Shown: positions 33,221 to 43,219 of the stretch, piece after piece
Position numbering within the stretch: position 1 is the stretch's first letter
Layout: each line of letters opens with the position of its first letter
Assembly (NCBI RefSeq): GCF_000417875.1
Contig: NW_006920881.1
Span: 471,909 to 535,908 of the forward strand
From: Pseudozyma flocculosa PF-1
Taxonomy: Eukaryota; Basidiomycota; Ustilaginomycetes; Ustilaginales; Ustilaginaceae
DNA: 64,000 nucleotides
Reading direction: 5' to 3'
Made by a program: the position numbers and the translations under genes
The notes under the pieces: generated by a model
The model's input: only the letters and a program-made list of their open reading frames with translations
Database searches by the model: none
What the model was told of the DNA's origin: nothing

Positions 33221-36085
33221 GGCTAGAGGGCGGGGCCAGCGAGGCTACGGTAGGGTGTGAGACAGAAGGCGAAAAGCGAGCGAGCTGAGCTGCCTACAGA
33301 CCAAAGGATGCAGAGCAAAGCGCGCACGGCAAGAGCGCACCACGGGCAGCTAGACTAGTACATACGGCCAGGAGGACGGGTCGTGCAAGCAAGCAAGGAG
33401 GCGGCGACAGGTCAACGACGGGGCGATAGAGCGCGTGCAAAGGCGAGGGCAGGCACGGCACAAGACACAAGAGGGAGCCCAGCAGGGCACGGCCAGCGCG
33501 TGGGGCCGCGAGGCCAGGCCTGCCACCAGCTACCGTACTTAGCATAGGAAAGGCCGCGAGGGCAGGCCAGGCCAGGCCATTCTTCAATCGCCGACACCGC
33601 CGCCGCGCTCGCCGCTCGCCGCTAGACGCTCGCCGCCCAACCGCACGGCCGCTGGGGCCGCCGCTCGCCGCCGCCACCAGCACCGTACCAGCACCACCAC
33701 CACCACCACCACCGCCGACCAAACGCCCGCTTTCATTTGGCCTGCCTGGCTTCCTGTTGTACATATGTACATAGCCTTAGCTTTCGCCCGCCTCGCCAGG
33801 GCCCGCCGCGCCGCACCGCACTCAGCCTGAAAGAACAGGTACCCACGGGCACAGTCGTCGTCGAGCGGGTCGTCGCTGCGCATGCACACTCGGCTGTCTG
33901 CCAACCGCCCATCGTGAGATTCGAAGCTTAAGGCCAAGCCCCACGAACAGAAGACAGAAGAGCTAGCCCAAGTCCTGGAGGGTTGGCCAGCGGGTTCCTG
34001 CCTGCTCCCGCTCGACCTCGCCTGCCCCCGTTCGCTGCGCCATTTTGTCATGGCAGGGTGGAACAAACAAGCAGACAGGTACAGGTAAGTGGCAAGTTAC
34101 GCCAAGCAGGTCGGGCTCGCCACCCTCGTTTGTTGTCGAACGACGGGGCCAAAAATAGGGCGCACAGGCTGCAAGCGCGGCGCTTCTAGGCGGGCCTGCC
34201 AGACCGGCCGAGCTCAGCGCCAGAAAAGACGTGTCTGCGCGGGCTCTGCCACCTACAAAGTCACCTCTAAGCTTCCTCCGCACGTATGTACGTACGAAGT
34301 GCAGGTTCCTGCCGGCCTCTACCTAGCTAGTGTACCACCGCCCGCCGCCCGGGTTTCTGGCGTGGTCCCCTGGTTTCGGCTGCGGGCGTCGTCCGACAGG
34401 CCAAACTTGCTTGGGCCCACCCGAGTCCAAAAGTTTTTCTATTGGTCGTCGGGAGCGGCCCACGCGCGTAGCGTCCGTGAGTGCAATTTTCTCGCCGGCG
34501 ATTGACGCTGACGAAGGCCTTCCTTCCTGAGATGGCGCAGGCTCAGGTAGGGCTAGTACCGTAGCACAGCTACCGGTGGGTCGAGGGAGCAGGCGAGACC
34601 TGGGCTGCTAGGATGCCGGACGGCGGCGCGGCTCAGCGCCTTTCCCTAACAGCCGACCTCGGCCGTCGACGTGCCACCAGCCTCGGGTCTTTGCCTGCCG
34701 GTCTCGACTGACCCACCCCTCGCCCCCCTTTTCCGCTGCTCCTCTGGACCGCTGATCCTAGGGCAAAGCAAGCGGCTAAGTAGCGACCGTAGGTACTCTG
34801 CAAGCGAGGCTGCACGGTTACCACACTTCACCGTCAAGGTGAGGCTTGGTTGACCCCAGGCATCTGGTTGGCCAGGAGGCCGGGCCAGGCAGGCCAGGTC
34901 TTTCCCTCGACAACGCATCTCGACGCGCGCACGCCGTCTGCCCTCCTTGCGCTGGCTGCCATTCGCTCCCGTCTCGGTGCGATCGAGACGAGGCCAACGA
35001 GGCCTCAGGCTAGGTCTCTGGGGACCTGGGGACCGGGTGGTCTGCCTTATGTGTTGAGGAAAGATGAGCGCTCATCTTTTTGCCTTCTTACGTGGCACTT
35101 CGAGGTCCAGAGACAGCAGGCCTGGCCGGCGAGCAGACCACGACGACAACGACTGACTGCGGCATGGGAACGGGTTGAGGCACACATCAGCTTGGGCCGC
35201 CGTCGTTGTCGTGCGTCGTGCGTCGTCGTCGTCGTTGTCGTCATGGCCAGAGCCTCGGGTCACGGACAGCAGGCTAGGAGTAGTCGACCAGCACAGCCTC
35301 ATTCGCACAGGATCGCTACAGCGCCTCGGCTGCCCTCGTCCTGCCCGCTGGCGCGCGACAGACAGACGGGCAGTAGTGTGCGGGCCAAGTCAGGTCCTCA
35401 ACCCCCGACCGACGGCGGACAGGAAGCCGGCGTTTGCTCTTGCAGCGGGTTGCACTTTGCGCGGCCCGGTTCCTTCGGTGCGTCCCCTGCTCGTCGCCGT
35501 CGTCGGACCCGCCTCGTCGGCCTGATCTGAGCCTCTGAGTTCGTGCGCGCATGCTTGGCGAGGTCTGGTACCATACGTATCGATCTGGCCTGCACGCCAA
35601 CTCGGCCCAACGCGATGGCAGCCCTCTGCAGGCCAAGCCGTCGCCGCTCGGAGTGCCAGCTGTACGTGTTGTCCACACGACGACGCGCCTCCGCATCGTT
35701 CGACGCTGGCCTTTCAAAGGTCCTCTGCTCTTCTCTTGCCGCAGCACCCGCCAGAGAGCAGGCCGGGGCCCAATCGGGTCTGTAGCGTGGCAGGGCGGCG
35801 ACGACGGGCGCTATATCGGTAGGTTGCTGAAGCCTCAGACCCCTCTACGCATCCTTGCATCGGCGTTGCGTTCCATGCTGCGCCGTTCCTCGATGTGTTC
35901 CTGCAACGAACGGAACGACGCATGATAGTGCCTGTCCAACGGCCCGTACCGCGAAATCAACCAAGCAGCAGCGGGTCAGGCAGGCTATATGAGATCAAGA
36001 TGCGACAGCAGACCAACGGCACAGGTAGCCGCTATGCGACACCTTCGAAGAGAGTACCAGTAGGCTGGGTGGTGTGAGTCGATGC

Positions 36086-36180
36086 GTGATTGGAAGAGAG
36101 CGTCGCCTGGGGGCTTGTTTTGAGCAGGCCGCCGTGATTGGAAGAGAGCGTCGCACGGGGGCTTCTTTGAGCAGGCCGCC
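36086..36180 (+). repeat. Tandem duplication of a 48-bp block with ATTGG (CCAAT) cores
   Basis: Copy 1 is 36086-36133 and copy 2 is 36134-36180 (47 bp), differing at a few positions and one indel. Each begins GTGATTGGAAGAGAGCGTCG, contains an inverted CCAAT box, and ends GAGCAGGCCGCC. It lies about 325-420 bp upstream of the aminopeptidase ATG. Confidence 0.9.
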
Positions 36181-36504
36181 CGACCAAGCTTTGAGCGCCG
36201 CAGACTCGTGCGAGAAATGTGGGCCTCCACAAGGCAAGCCAGCCAACCCCCACGTCGACGCAGGTGGGGGAGCAGGCAAAGGAGGGACCTCTGCGCGCAT
36301 GGTCCATGCTCAACGCCGGCGCACAGGGGTCCGACGGTACAAGGCGGCGCTGGCGGCAACACTACCAGCAGCAGCACCACCACCACCACGATCGCCATCT
36401 AGACCACCGTCGACCTTGAAGCACGCCGCTCACGAATTCTTTACTCGACATCAACCCAGCCCGCCCCTGCACGTACGACCTCGCCGATCATTCACAAGGC
36501 CACG

Positions 36505-38490
36505 ATGGGCTGCTTCAGCTTTTTCAAGAGGCCAAGCTCGGACAGCTCCTCGACCTACAGCGAGAGGACGCTGATCGACGAAGGCGCGCAGCACGTCAAG
36601 GGCGAAAAGGCCTTGTCAACCACCTCATCCAAGCCCAACGTGACGGGGCCCCGCCTCGAGGCACTGCGCAGGCGCATGGACGAAGAGGCCTGCGACTACT
36701 ACATCGTCCCCACCGACGATGCGCACGGTAGCGAGTACACTGCGCCGAGCGAGCAGCGCCGTGTCTGGATCTCGAACTTCACCGGTTCGGCAGGAACAGC
36801 GGTGGTGGCAAGGGACTCGGCCCACCTCTTTGCAGACGGCCGCTACCACGTCCAGGCCGCCGAGCAGCTCGACGACAACTGGCGCCTACACAAGGTCGGA
36901 CAGACCGGCGTAAAGGACTGGCCGGCCTGGCTTCTCGACCAGGTCACGGAAGGAGACAAGGTCGGCCTAGACCCAGCGCTGATCAGCTATACCGAGGGCA
37001 AGTCGCTCGTCACCGCCCTGATGACGAAGAAGGCCGAGGCCGTCTTCCCAACCCGCAACCTCGTCGACGTCGCGTGGGGCGACGAGCGCCCGGACCCCAT
37101 CGACGCTCCGATCAAGGTGCACGAGCTCAAGTTCGCCGGCAAGCCCGCCCAGGACAAGCTCGCAGACGTCCGCAGGGACCTCGGATCGCAGCCGGCCAAC
37201 TCTGCCTTTATCGTCCCCACCCTCGACGATGTCGCATGGCTGCTCAACCTCCGCGGCGCCTCGGTCCCGTGCAACCCGGTCTTTCCCGCCTACGTCGTCG
37301 TCTCCCGCGATGACACGGCGCTCTTTGTCAGCGATGCCCTCCTGGTGCCCGGCAGCGAGGCCGACCGCTACGTGCGCGAGGAGCTCAAGCTGACCGTCAA
37401 GCCTTATGACGAGGTCTGGGACTACCTCACTTCCCGGCAATGGGCCGGCGAGGCGATCCGGGGCGCCGACGACGAGGGCGAGTCGCGGGCCAAGCTCGTC
37501 TCTGGCGAAAAGGTGTCGTACGCCGTGGTCAACTCGGTGGGCGAGGACAACTTTGTCGTCGTCAACCCTTCGCCGCTGGCTCTGCGCAAGGCGGTCAAGA
37601 ACCACGCTGAGCTGGCCGGCTTCCGCGCGGCCCACCTGCGCGACGGTGCCGCCTGGGTCCGCTGGGCGGCCTGGCTCGAGGAGGAGGTCAAGGTCAAGGG
37701 CCACCGGGTCGACGAGCACGCCGCCGCCGTCGAGTTCCAACGGATCCGCAGCAGCATGCCGCTCTATGCCGGCGAGGCCTACGACGCCATCAGCGCCTCG
37801 GGGCCCAACGCTGCCCTCCCCCACTACGAGACGCCGGCCGAGGGCAGCCGCCTGATTGACCGGTCCACGCCCTACCTCAACGACTCGGGCGCCCAGTACC
37901 ACGACGGCACCATCGACTGCACGCGCACCGTGCACTTTGGACGCCCGACGCACGAGCAGAAGAGGGCCTATACCCGGGTGCTGCAGGGCCACATCGCCCT
38001 CGACATGGCCACGTTCCCCGCGGGCACGACGGGCGCGCAGCTGGACTGCCTTGCGAGGCAGCCGCTGTGGTCCGACGGCTACAACTACCTCCACGGCACG
38101 GGCCACGGTGTGGGGTCCTACCTCAACGTCCACGAGGGTCCGCAGGGCTTTTCGAGCTCGTCGGGCGGGTCCAAGACGCCCGTGGCGCTGCTCGAGGGCA
38201 TGGTGCTGAGCAACGAGCCGGGCTTTTACGAAGAGGGCCACTTTGGCATCCGCATCGAGTCGCTCGTCGCCGTCACGCGCGTGCACACCCACCGCGGCTT
38301 TGGCGCGGCGGGCTGGTTTGGCTTCGAGCGCATCACGCAGGTGCCCATCGCCACCAACCTCGTCGACCACCGCCTGCTGACGTACGCCGAGGCGAGGTGG
38401 CTCAAGGAGCACAATGCAGACGTCCGGAGGAAGCTGCTGCCGCTCGTCAAGGACGACCGACGCGCCTCTCGCTGGCTCCGAAGGCAGTGA
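36505..38490 (+). CDS. Xaa-Pro aminopeptidase P (metallopeptidase M24B)
   Basis: Removes an N-terminal residue before proline; normally a cytosolic dimer with two metal ions. Intronless, 661 aa. It has two creatinase-like N-terminal domains (PRLEALRRRMDE ... DDAHGSEY, GRYHVQA) and a pita-bread catalytic domain. The five metal ligands are present: D460 (LNDSGAQY), D471 (GTIDCTRT), H534 (GTGHGVGSYLNVHEGP), E571 (LSNEPGFYEEGHFG) and E585 (IRIESL). In most homologues the second ligand motif reads TTDVTRT; here it is TIDCTRT. About 40 extra residues precede the usual start. They begin MGCFSFF, a plausible N-myristoylation (Gly2) and palmitoylation (Cys3) site, which is unusual for this family and suggests membrane attachment. 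The upstream region carries a duplicated CCAAT block. Confidence 0.94.
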   Translation: MGCFSFFKRPSSDSSSTYSERTLIDEGAQHVKGEKALSTTSSKPNVTGPRLEALRRRMDEEACDYYIVPTDDAHGSEYTAPSEQRRVWISNFTGSAGTAVVARDSAHLFADGRYHVQAAEQLDDNWRLHKVGQTGVKDWPAWLLDQVTEGDKVGLDPALISYTEGKSLVTALMTKKAEAVFPTRNLVDVAWGDERPDPIDAPIKVHELKFAGKPAQDKLADVRRDLGSQPANSAFIVPTLDDVAWLLNLRGASVPCNPVFPAYVVVSRDDTALFVSDALLVPGSEADRYVREELKLTVKPYDEVWDYLTSRQWAGEAIRGADDEGESRAKLVSGEKVSYAVVNSVGEDNFVVVNPSPLALRKAVKNHAELAGFRAAHLRDGAAWVRWAAWLEEEVKVKGHRVDEHAAAVEFQRIRSSMPLYAGEAYDAISASGPNAALPHYETPAEGSRLIDRSTPYLNDSGAQYHDGTIDCTRTVHFGRPTHEQKRAYTRVLQGHIALDMATFPAGTTGAQLDCLARQPLWSDGYNYLHGTGHGVGSYLNVHEGPQGFSSSSGGSKTPVALLEGMVLSNEPGFYEEGHFGIRIESLVAVTRVHTHRGFGAAGWFGFERITQVPIATNLVDHRLLTYAEARWLKEHNADVRRKLLPLVKDDRRASRWLRRQ

Positions 38491-39994
38491 GGCCGGGCGG
38501 TAGGATGTTCGTTGTTCGTCTGTTTGTCTCGAAATCTTCCGTCCATCCCTGCTTCACCCGCCCGTCCATCTCTGCCTCTGTCGCCCGCCCGCACTGGTTA
38601 ACGAATACATGTCACGATCCCACAGCTCAGTGTCTGTCAAAGTCCCGTCTTTCTCGTGATGGATTCGCGTTCGCCGGACGCATTGTGATGAGGGATGGTC
38701 TGACTCGGGTTGTTACGGCAAGGAAGAAGGCCTCGAAGGCGCGTCGATTTGGGTGGCCGTTGCGACGATACGATGGACGGCTTCGACGCCGATACAGATC
38801 AAGGCCGCGCGACCGTGCCGGCGCAACTTTGCTCGATTTCCCGTTGGCATCAGAGTGGGTCGTTAGGAATAAGAGTGCATGGGGATATTCAGCGAAACCG
38901 ATAAGAATACTACTCTGATGGCGGGCGAGGCAGCAGAGAAGAAAGAGGATGAGCGCGAACTGGCGCGACAGAGAGGCGGTGGTGGTGCATGGAGGATAGC
39001 TTGGGCGCCGGGGCGAATCGTCCAGCTCGGTCGACGATAACGTCTTCCTCGCTTTCGCCGCCGCTCTCGTGTGCCTCATCGATAGAGAGACGTGTCGCGA
39101 TATGATCGCCCGAGGCCGAGACCGTCGTTCATCGGCCGTGTCGAAAAGCTCTGGCGCGCTGTTCGTCGATTGCTCCACGTCTGAACGGGCGCATAGCAAG
39201 TTGAGCATCCAGAGAGGCCAGCAGCTGCACAGGCGGCTGGGATGCGGAGAGTTAGGGTCCTGCGGCCCTCCGTCACGCATCAAAAGGGTCAGCAGCAGCG
39301 GCGGCGGCGGAAAGTTTCCAGCCCAGTCAGCATCATCGCTGCTGCGCCCGGCCCACTTGCTACGTTCTACTCTCGATTGGAGAATAACGAAGGCAGGCGT
39401 CGTAGATTGATATCTTGGCCCGTGGTGTCGTCGCGACCTCTGTACCACCAGTGCAGCAGGATGTGTCGCGAGCAAGCCAAGAAGGAGGGGGCGGCGCAGC
39501 ATGCTTCTGCCGCGGCTAAACGGGGGGCCTGGCAGGTGGCGCGGGGCGTGGGTGGTGGCCCCGCGCCGCCTCGCCTGCCTGTTGGAGTACTGCCTGCCGG
39601 GCTGCTTCTCGTCCATCGTGTAGCGTGGGGCGGGTGCGCGGGCCACCATCTCGACGACGTCAGACCGCCTGCCGGAGGTTTGGCCAGGGAGAGGCAGCAG
39701 GTGTGCGCACGTCGTCAATAATTTCCTGCCTGCCTGCCTGCCTGCCTGCCTGGGGGTTGCCCCGCTCGCACGGCCCATCGGCCGTCCATCGGTCACCATC
39801 GAAACTCGCCCTCATCCCGCCCTTCTCTCGTCGTCCCGCCCCAACCTGCCTCCCTCGTCTAGCCTTGTTTCTTCCTCCGTCCCTGTCCTCCTCTTTTCAC
39901 CACCACCACCACCACCCTCACTATCACCACCGCCCACCACACCGCCACTTTTATCCTACTCTTTATCGCTCACCCCGCTCCTGCCATCGTCACC
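38491..39994. other. Intergenic region between aminopeptidase and oxidoreductase genes
   Basis: About 1.5 kb. A minus-strand frame of 390 codons (38627-39799) spans much of it but is low-complexity, lacks recognisable motifs and has poor third-position G/C preference, so it is not called. A (CCTG)7 tract lies at 39725-39752 and a CAC run at about 39898-39920 in the likely leader of the oxidoreductase gene. Confidence 0.5.
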
Positions 39995-41708
39995 ATGATG
40001 CGAGCGTCTCTCCCCCTCCGCCACCTGGCCTCGGTCAGCGGCAGGCAGGCGCTGCCCCGCTCTGCCGCCGCCGCCGCCCGCGCCGTCCGCCCCGTGGCGG
40101 CCCAGCCCGTCCTCGGTCGCGCATCGCCCTTCCGCTCCGGCATCGCCGCGGGGGCGCGCGGCCTCGCAACCACCGACGGCTCTCAGTCGGTCGACTTTGA
40201 CCCCAACGCGGCCACCTCGATGGACAAGATGGAGCCCCCCGCACCCGGTGCCGACTTCAACGTCGTCATTGTCGGCGCCGGAAACATCAACTTTGGTGAG
40301 TGACCGGCGGCCGGCATTGCGACCGCGACGCTGCTTAGCGCACGAAGCTGAACGCAGCCATCGACCTGCCTCAACCCTCTTTCCACGCTCCAACAGGCTC
40401 CGACGAGGGACCCTGGAACCACTCTTTCCGTCTCGAGCAGTGAGTAGGTCCAGTGGATCGAACGAGATGCGGCGCAGTTGCAATTGCTTACCAGCATGCC
40501 ATGTCTTGCCTCCCGCTCATCTCATCTCGTCGCCTCGCCGCCCGCAGCAAGCTGGGACCGCGTCTCAAGGTCGTCGCCCTCATCGACCCGAGCGCCCAGC
40601 GCGCCGAGGCCGCGCTCAACGTCAAGAGGAACTCGTTCGTGCTGAGCGCCTACAAGGACACGGTCGTCTATCCCACCTTTGCCGACTACGTGGCCAACAT
40701 GAAGCCGCACCAGAAGCCTCAGTGAGTGTCCGGACCGACGCGAGGCCCTCGCAACGGAAGCGGGGGGGAGAAGCAGCGACACTGACCGCCTGCGTTTTTC
40801 ACTCTACCCCCTTCTCGCCACACAGCGCCATCTGGGTCGGCTCTCCGCCGCAGTACCGAGGACGCGAGCAGCCGGGCATGGACCTGGAAAAGAAGCTGAT
40901 CGAGGCGTTCCCGGACGTGGCCATCTTTATCGAGAAGCCCGTGTCGACGGGACCGGTGGCCGACGCGCAAAAGGTGGCCGACGTGCTGGAAAAGTCGGGC
41001 AACCTGATCTCGGTGGGCTACATGCTGCGGTACCTCAAGGTGGTGCAGAAGATGAAGCAGATCCTCGAGGAGAACAACCTCAAGGTGATGGCGACCAACG
41101 CACGCTACATTATGGCCTACGAGCACACGGCCAAGCTCGACTGGTGGGACAAGTCGCAGACGTGCGGGCCCATTGTCGAGCAGGCGACGCACTTTTGCGA
41201 CCTGTCGCGCTACTTTGGCGGCGAGGTCGACCTCTCGACGGTGGCCGCGCACTCGCTCGAGTACTTTGAGCCGGCGGGCCACCTGTCCAAGATTCCCGTC
41301 GACGAGAGCAAGGTCAAGCCCGAGAACCGCATCCCGCGCATCACGTGCGCCACGTGGAAGTACGAGTCGGGCGCCGTGGGTTCGCTGACGCACGCCGTGT
41401 CGCTGCAGGGCTTCAACTACTCGACCGAGATCGACGTGCTGGCCGACGGCTACAGCCTGCGCCTGGTGGACCCGTACAATGCGCCGGCCCTCTACTTCCG
41501 CCGCCCGGGCGACGACCACGAGGAGGTGGTGCGCTACCAGAACGACGACCCCTTCTTTTCCGAGGTGTCGAACCTGATTGACTGCATCGAAAAGGGACCG
41601 GGCGCCTCTCCCATCCTCAGCTCGTACGACGACGCCGTCAAGACCTACGCCCTCACCTGGGCCATCCGCGAGGCGAGCGAAAAGAGCGCAAAGAAGCCCG
41701 CCAAGTGA
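39995..41708 (+). CDS. GFO/IDH/MocA-family NAD(P)-dependent oxidoreductase, probably mitochondrial
   Basis: CDS: exons 39995-40295, 40397-40439, 40548-40721 and 40826-41708, 466 aa. The first about 60 residues are Arg/Ala/Ser-rich with no acidic residue and end near RGLATTDG, a convincing mitochondrial presequence. A Rossmann fold follows (FNVVIVGAGNINFGS, GxG at about residues 95-97; LKVVALIDPS). The MocA-family EKP motif is FIEKPVSTGP, and the second domain runs from the NARYIMAYEHT block to the end. The three introns use GTGAGT donors and split the codons for Gly, His and His, restoring FGSDEGPWNHSFRLEHKLGP and the HAIWVGSPPQYRG junction. The substrate is unknown; the family includes sugar and diol dehydrogenases. 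The import prediction is inference. Confidence 0.88.
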
Positions 41709-42277
41709 GAAGGGTGTGTCCCTTCGCATCGCACCGCATCGCTTCGCATCTTGTCGGTCGGTCATTCCCTCGTTTTCCTGCCCGCCCTCCGTCTCTCTCG
41801 CCAAATAAAGCGTCCCGCCTGTCCTTGTCCGGTCATTCCGTCTCCTCTCTTTCGGGCCTCCTCCCTCGCCCTCGCCCTCGCCCTCGCCCTCGCCCTCGCC
41901 CTCAACCTGTCTGCTGTATACAAATTGTCTGAAAGAAATCCCCGAATCCGCAGTTGCAAAGGAGATTGGGCGGTGTGCTGGAAAGTGGCGAGCGGCATGG
42001 CCTGGCCTAGGGTAGCGCGAGGGAGGCACTGAACGGGTTGGCAGGTTGGCTGATCCGTGCGCGCTCTTCCCGCCAGGCCGGGGTGGAGGTGGGCCGGCAG
42101 GCCTGCCATCGAGGCCAGGCCAACGAGGATCTCGTCTCGTCTCATCTTCCTCCGACCCACCACCACCACCACCAGCGCGATTCACCATTGCATCCTATCT
42201 CTGGCTCAACAACAGTCGCATCACCACGACACCCCTCAACAGAACGACGCGACAGCAAAGAAGAAGGGGAAGAAGAA
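41709..42277. other. Intergenic region with microsatellite, between oxidoreductase and GMF genes
   Basis: Contains the oxidoreductase 3' end, a (CCCTCG)6 hexamer array (41863-41898), GGCCTGGCC-type motifs (about 41999-42008, 42112-42122) and the pyrimidine/CAC-rich leader of the GMF gene. No gene seen. Confidence 0.55.
41804..41809 (+). terminator. Polyadenylation signal of the oxidoreductase gene
   Basis: AATAAA, 96 bp downstream of the stop codon; the only canonical signal I noticed in this otherwise GC-rich 3' region. Confidence 0.55.
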
Positions 42278-43009
42278 ATGAGCACGACAACGACGGTGGA
42301 TATCCCGGCCTCGGTGCTCGAGGAGACGAAACGGTTCCGGCTGTCCAAGTCGTCTTCGGCGGGTCTGGCGGCATTGGTGTACAAGATTGAGAAGAAATCG
42401 CTCTGCCTCGTCGTCGAAGACCGCATCGAGGGCGCCCTCGAGGATGTACTTGAAGGTGCGTTGTCCCCTTTCCCCCATCCCCCCTTCCCCTTGCTCGAAG
42501 TTTAGTGCTGGAATGGCGGAGATGGGCACTTGCTGATTCTGCGCATGTGCGGGGGGCGGGTGGACAACAGAGCTGCCAGAGAATAGCCCCAGGTTCCTCG
42601 TCGTTTCTTATCAACTCCAACACCGCGATGGTCGCGTCAGCTACGTACGTTGCCCCCCTTTCCTTTCCCCCCCCCGACGATCGATGACCCCCGTTCCTCA
42701 ACCTGTCACCTCCCCTCTTCTCGTACACACCAACCGGATGTACACACCAACACGACGAAACAGCCACTCTTCATCCTCTAGTAAGCCCTGAACCCCCACC
42801 CTCGGCAGGTTGGCCACACGCTGATCCCTTCATCAACCCTCCCTCGCCACCCCGCCAGCTGGGCACCGACAACGTCTTCAAACGACCAGTCGATGCTCTA
42901 CGCATCGGCCCTCTCCAACTTTTCCGTACAGGTCGACATCGCCAAAGTCATCGACGTGCGCGATGGCGAACTCTCCAAGCAGGCCCTCGAAGAGAGACTC
43001 GGCGCTTAA
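42278..43009 (+). CDS. AIM7: Glia maturation factor / Aim7 homologue (ADF-H domain)
   Basis: ADF-homology protein that binds Arp2/3 and debranches or inhibits branched actin, as at cortical patches. CDS: exons 42278-42455, 42571-42644, 42764-42780 and 42859-43009, 139 aa, the family length. Blocks [62 protein letters not shown] and [21 protein letters not shown] are diagnostic. Exon 3 is only 17 nt (PLFIL plus two bases of Tyr); leaving it out would break the frame. Donors are GTGCGT, GTACGT and GTAAGC. The symbol follows yeast. Confidence 0.94.
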
Positions 43010-43219
43010 CCCTTCCCTCGGCAGCGTCCTTGCCGCCTCCCGGATCGCATCGCATCGGATCGGGTCGCATCGGTTTGCACCTTTTTTTGAATACGGCCTC
43101 CAAGGTCGCAGATGCATTGGGGGGGGGGGGAGGTTCCAACAGTACAATTGCGCGTCTCGAGATAAAAATGGGGTGGGGGGGGTCCATGTTGCAGATATCC
43201 CGGCGACCGTCGACGCGCT

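Larger units (their letters stand above)
31742..36504. other. 4.8 kb region without a supportable gene
   Basis: Lies between the start of the NGR1-like gene (minus) and the start of the aminopeptidase gene (plus), so it should contain both promoters and perhaps long leaders. Many overlapping frames of 60-220 codons are Arg/Ala/Gly-rich on both strands and none is recognisable. It holds a (GGGCA)7 array (33186-33220), GGCCAGGCC-type clusters (about 33560-33580, 34868-34900), CAC repeats (about 33685-33715), a TGTACATA tandem (33758-33773) and a duplicated 48-bp block (36086-36180). A non-coding RNA or a poorly conserved multi-exon gene cannot be excluded. Confidence 0.5.

Noticed and set aside
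38627..39799. 390-codon minus-strand frame between aminopeptidase and oxidoreductase genes
   Set aside because: No domain, weak third-position G/C preference and unusual amino-acid mix; not convincing as a gene.
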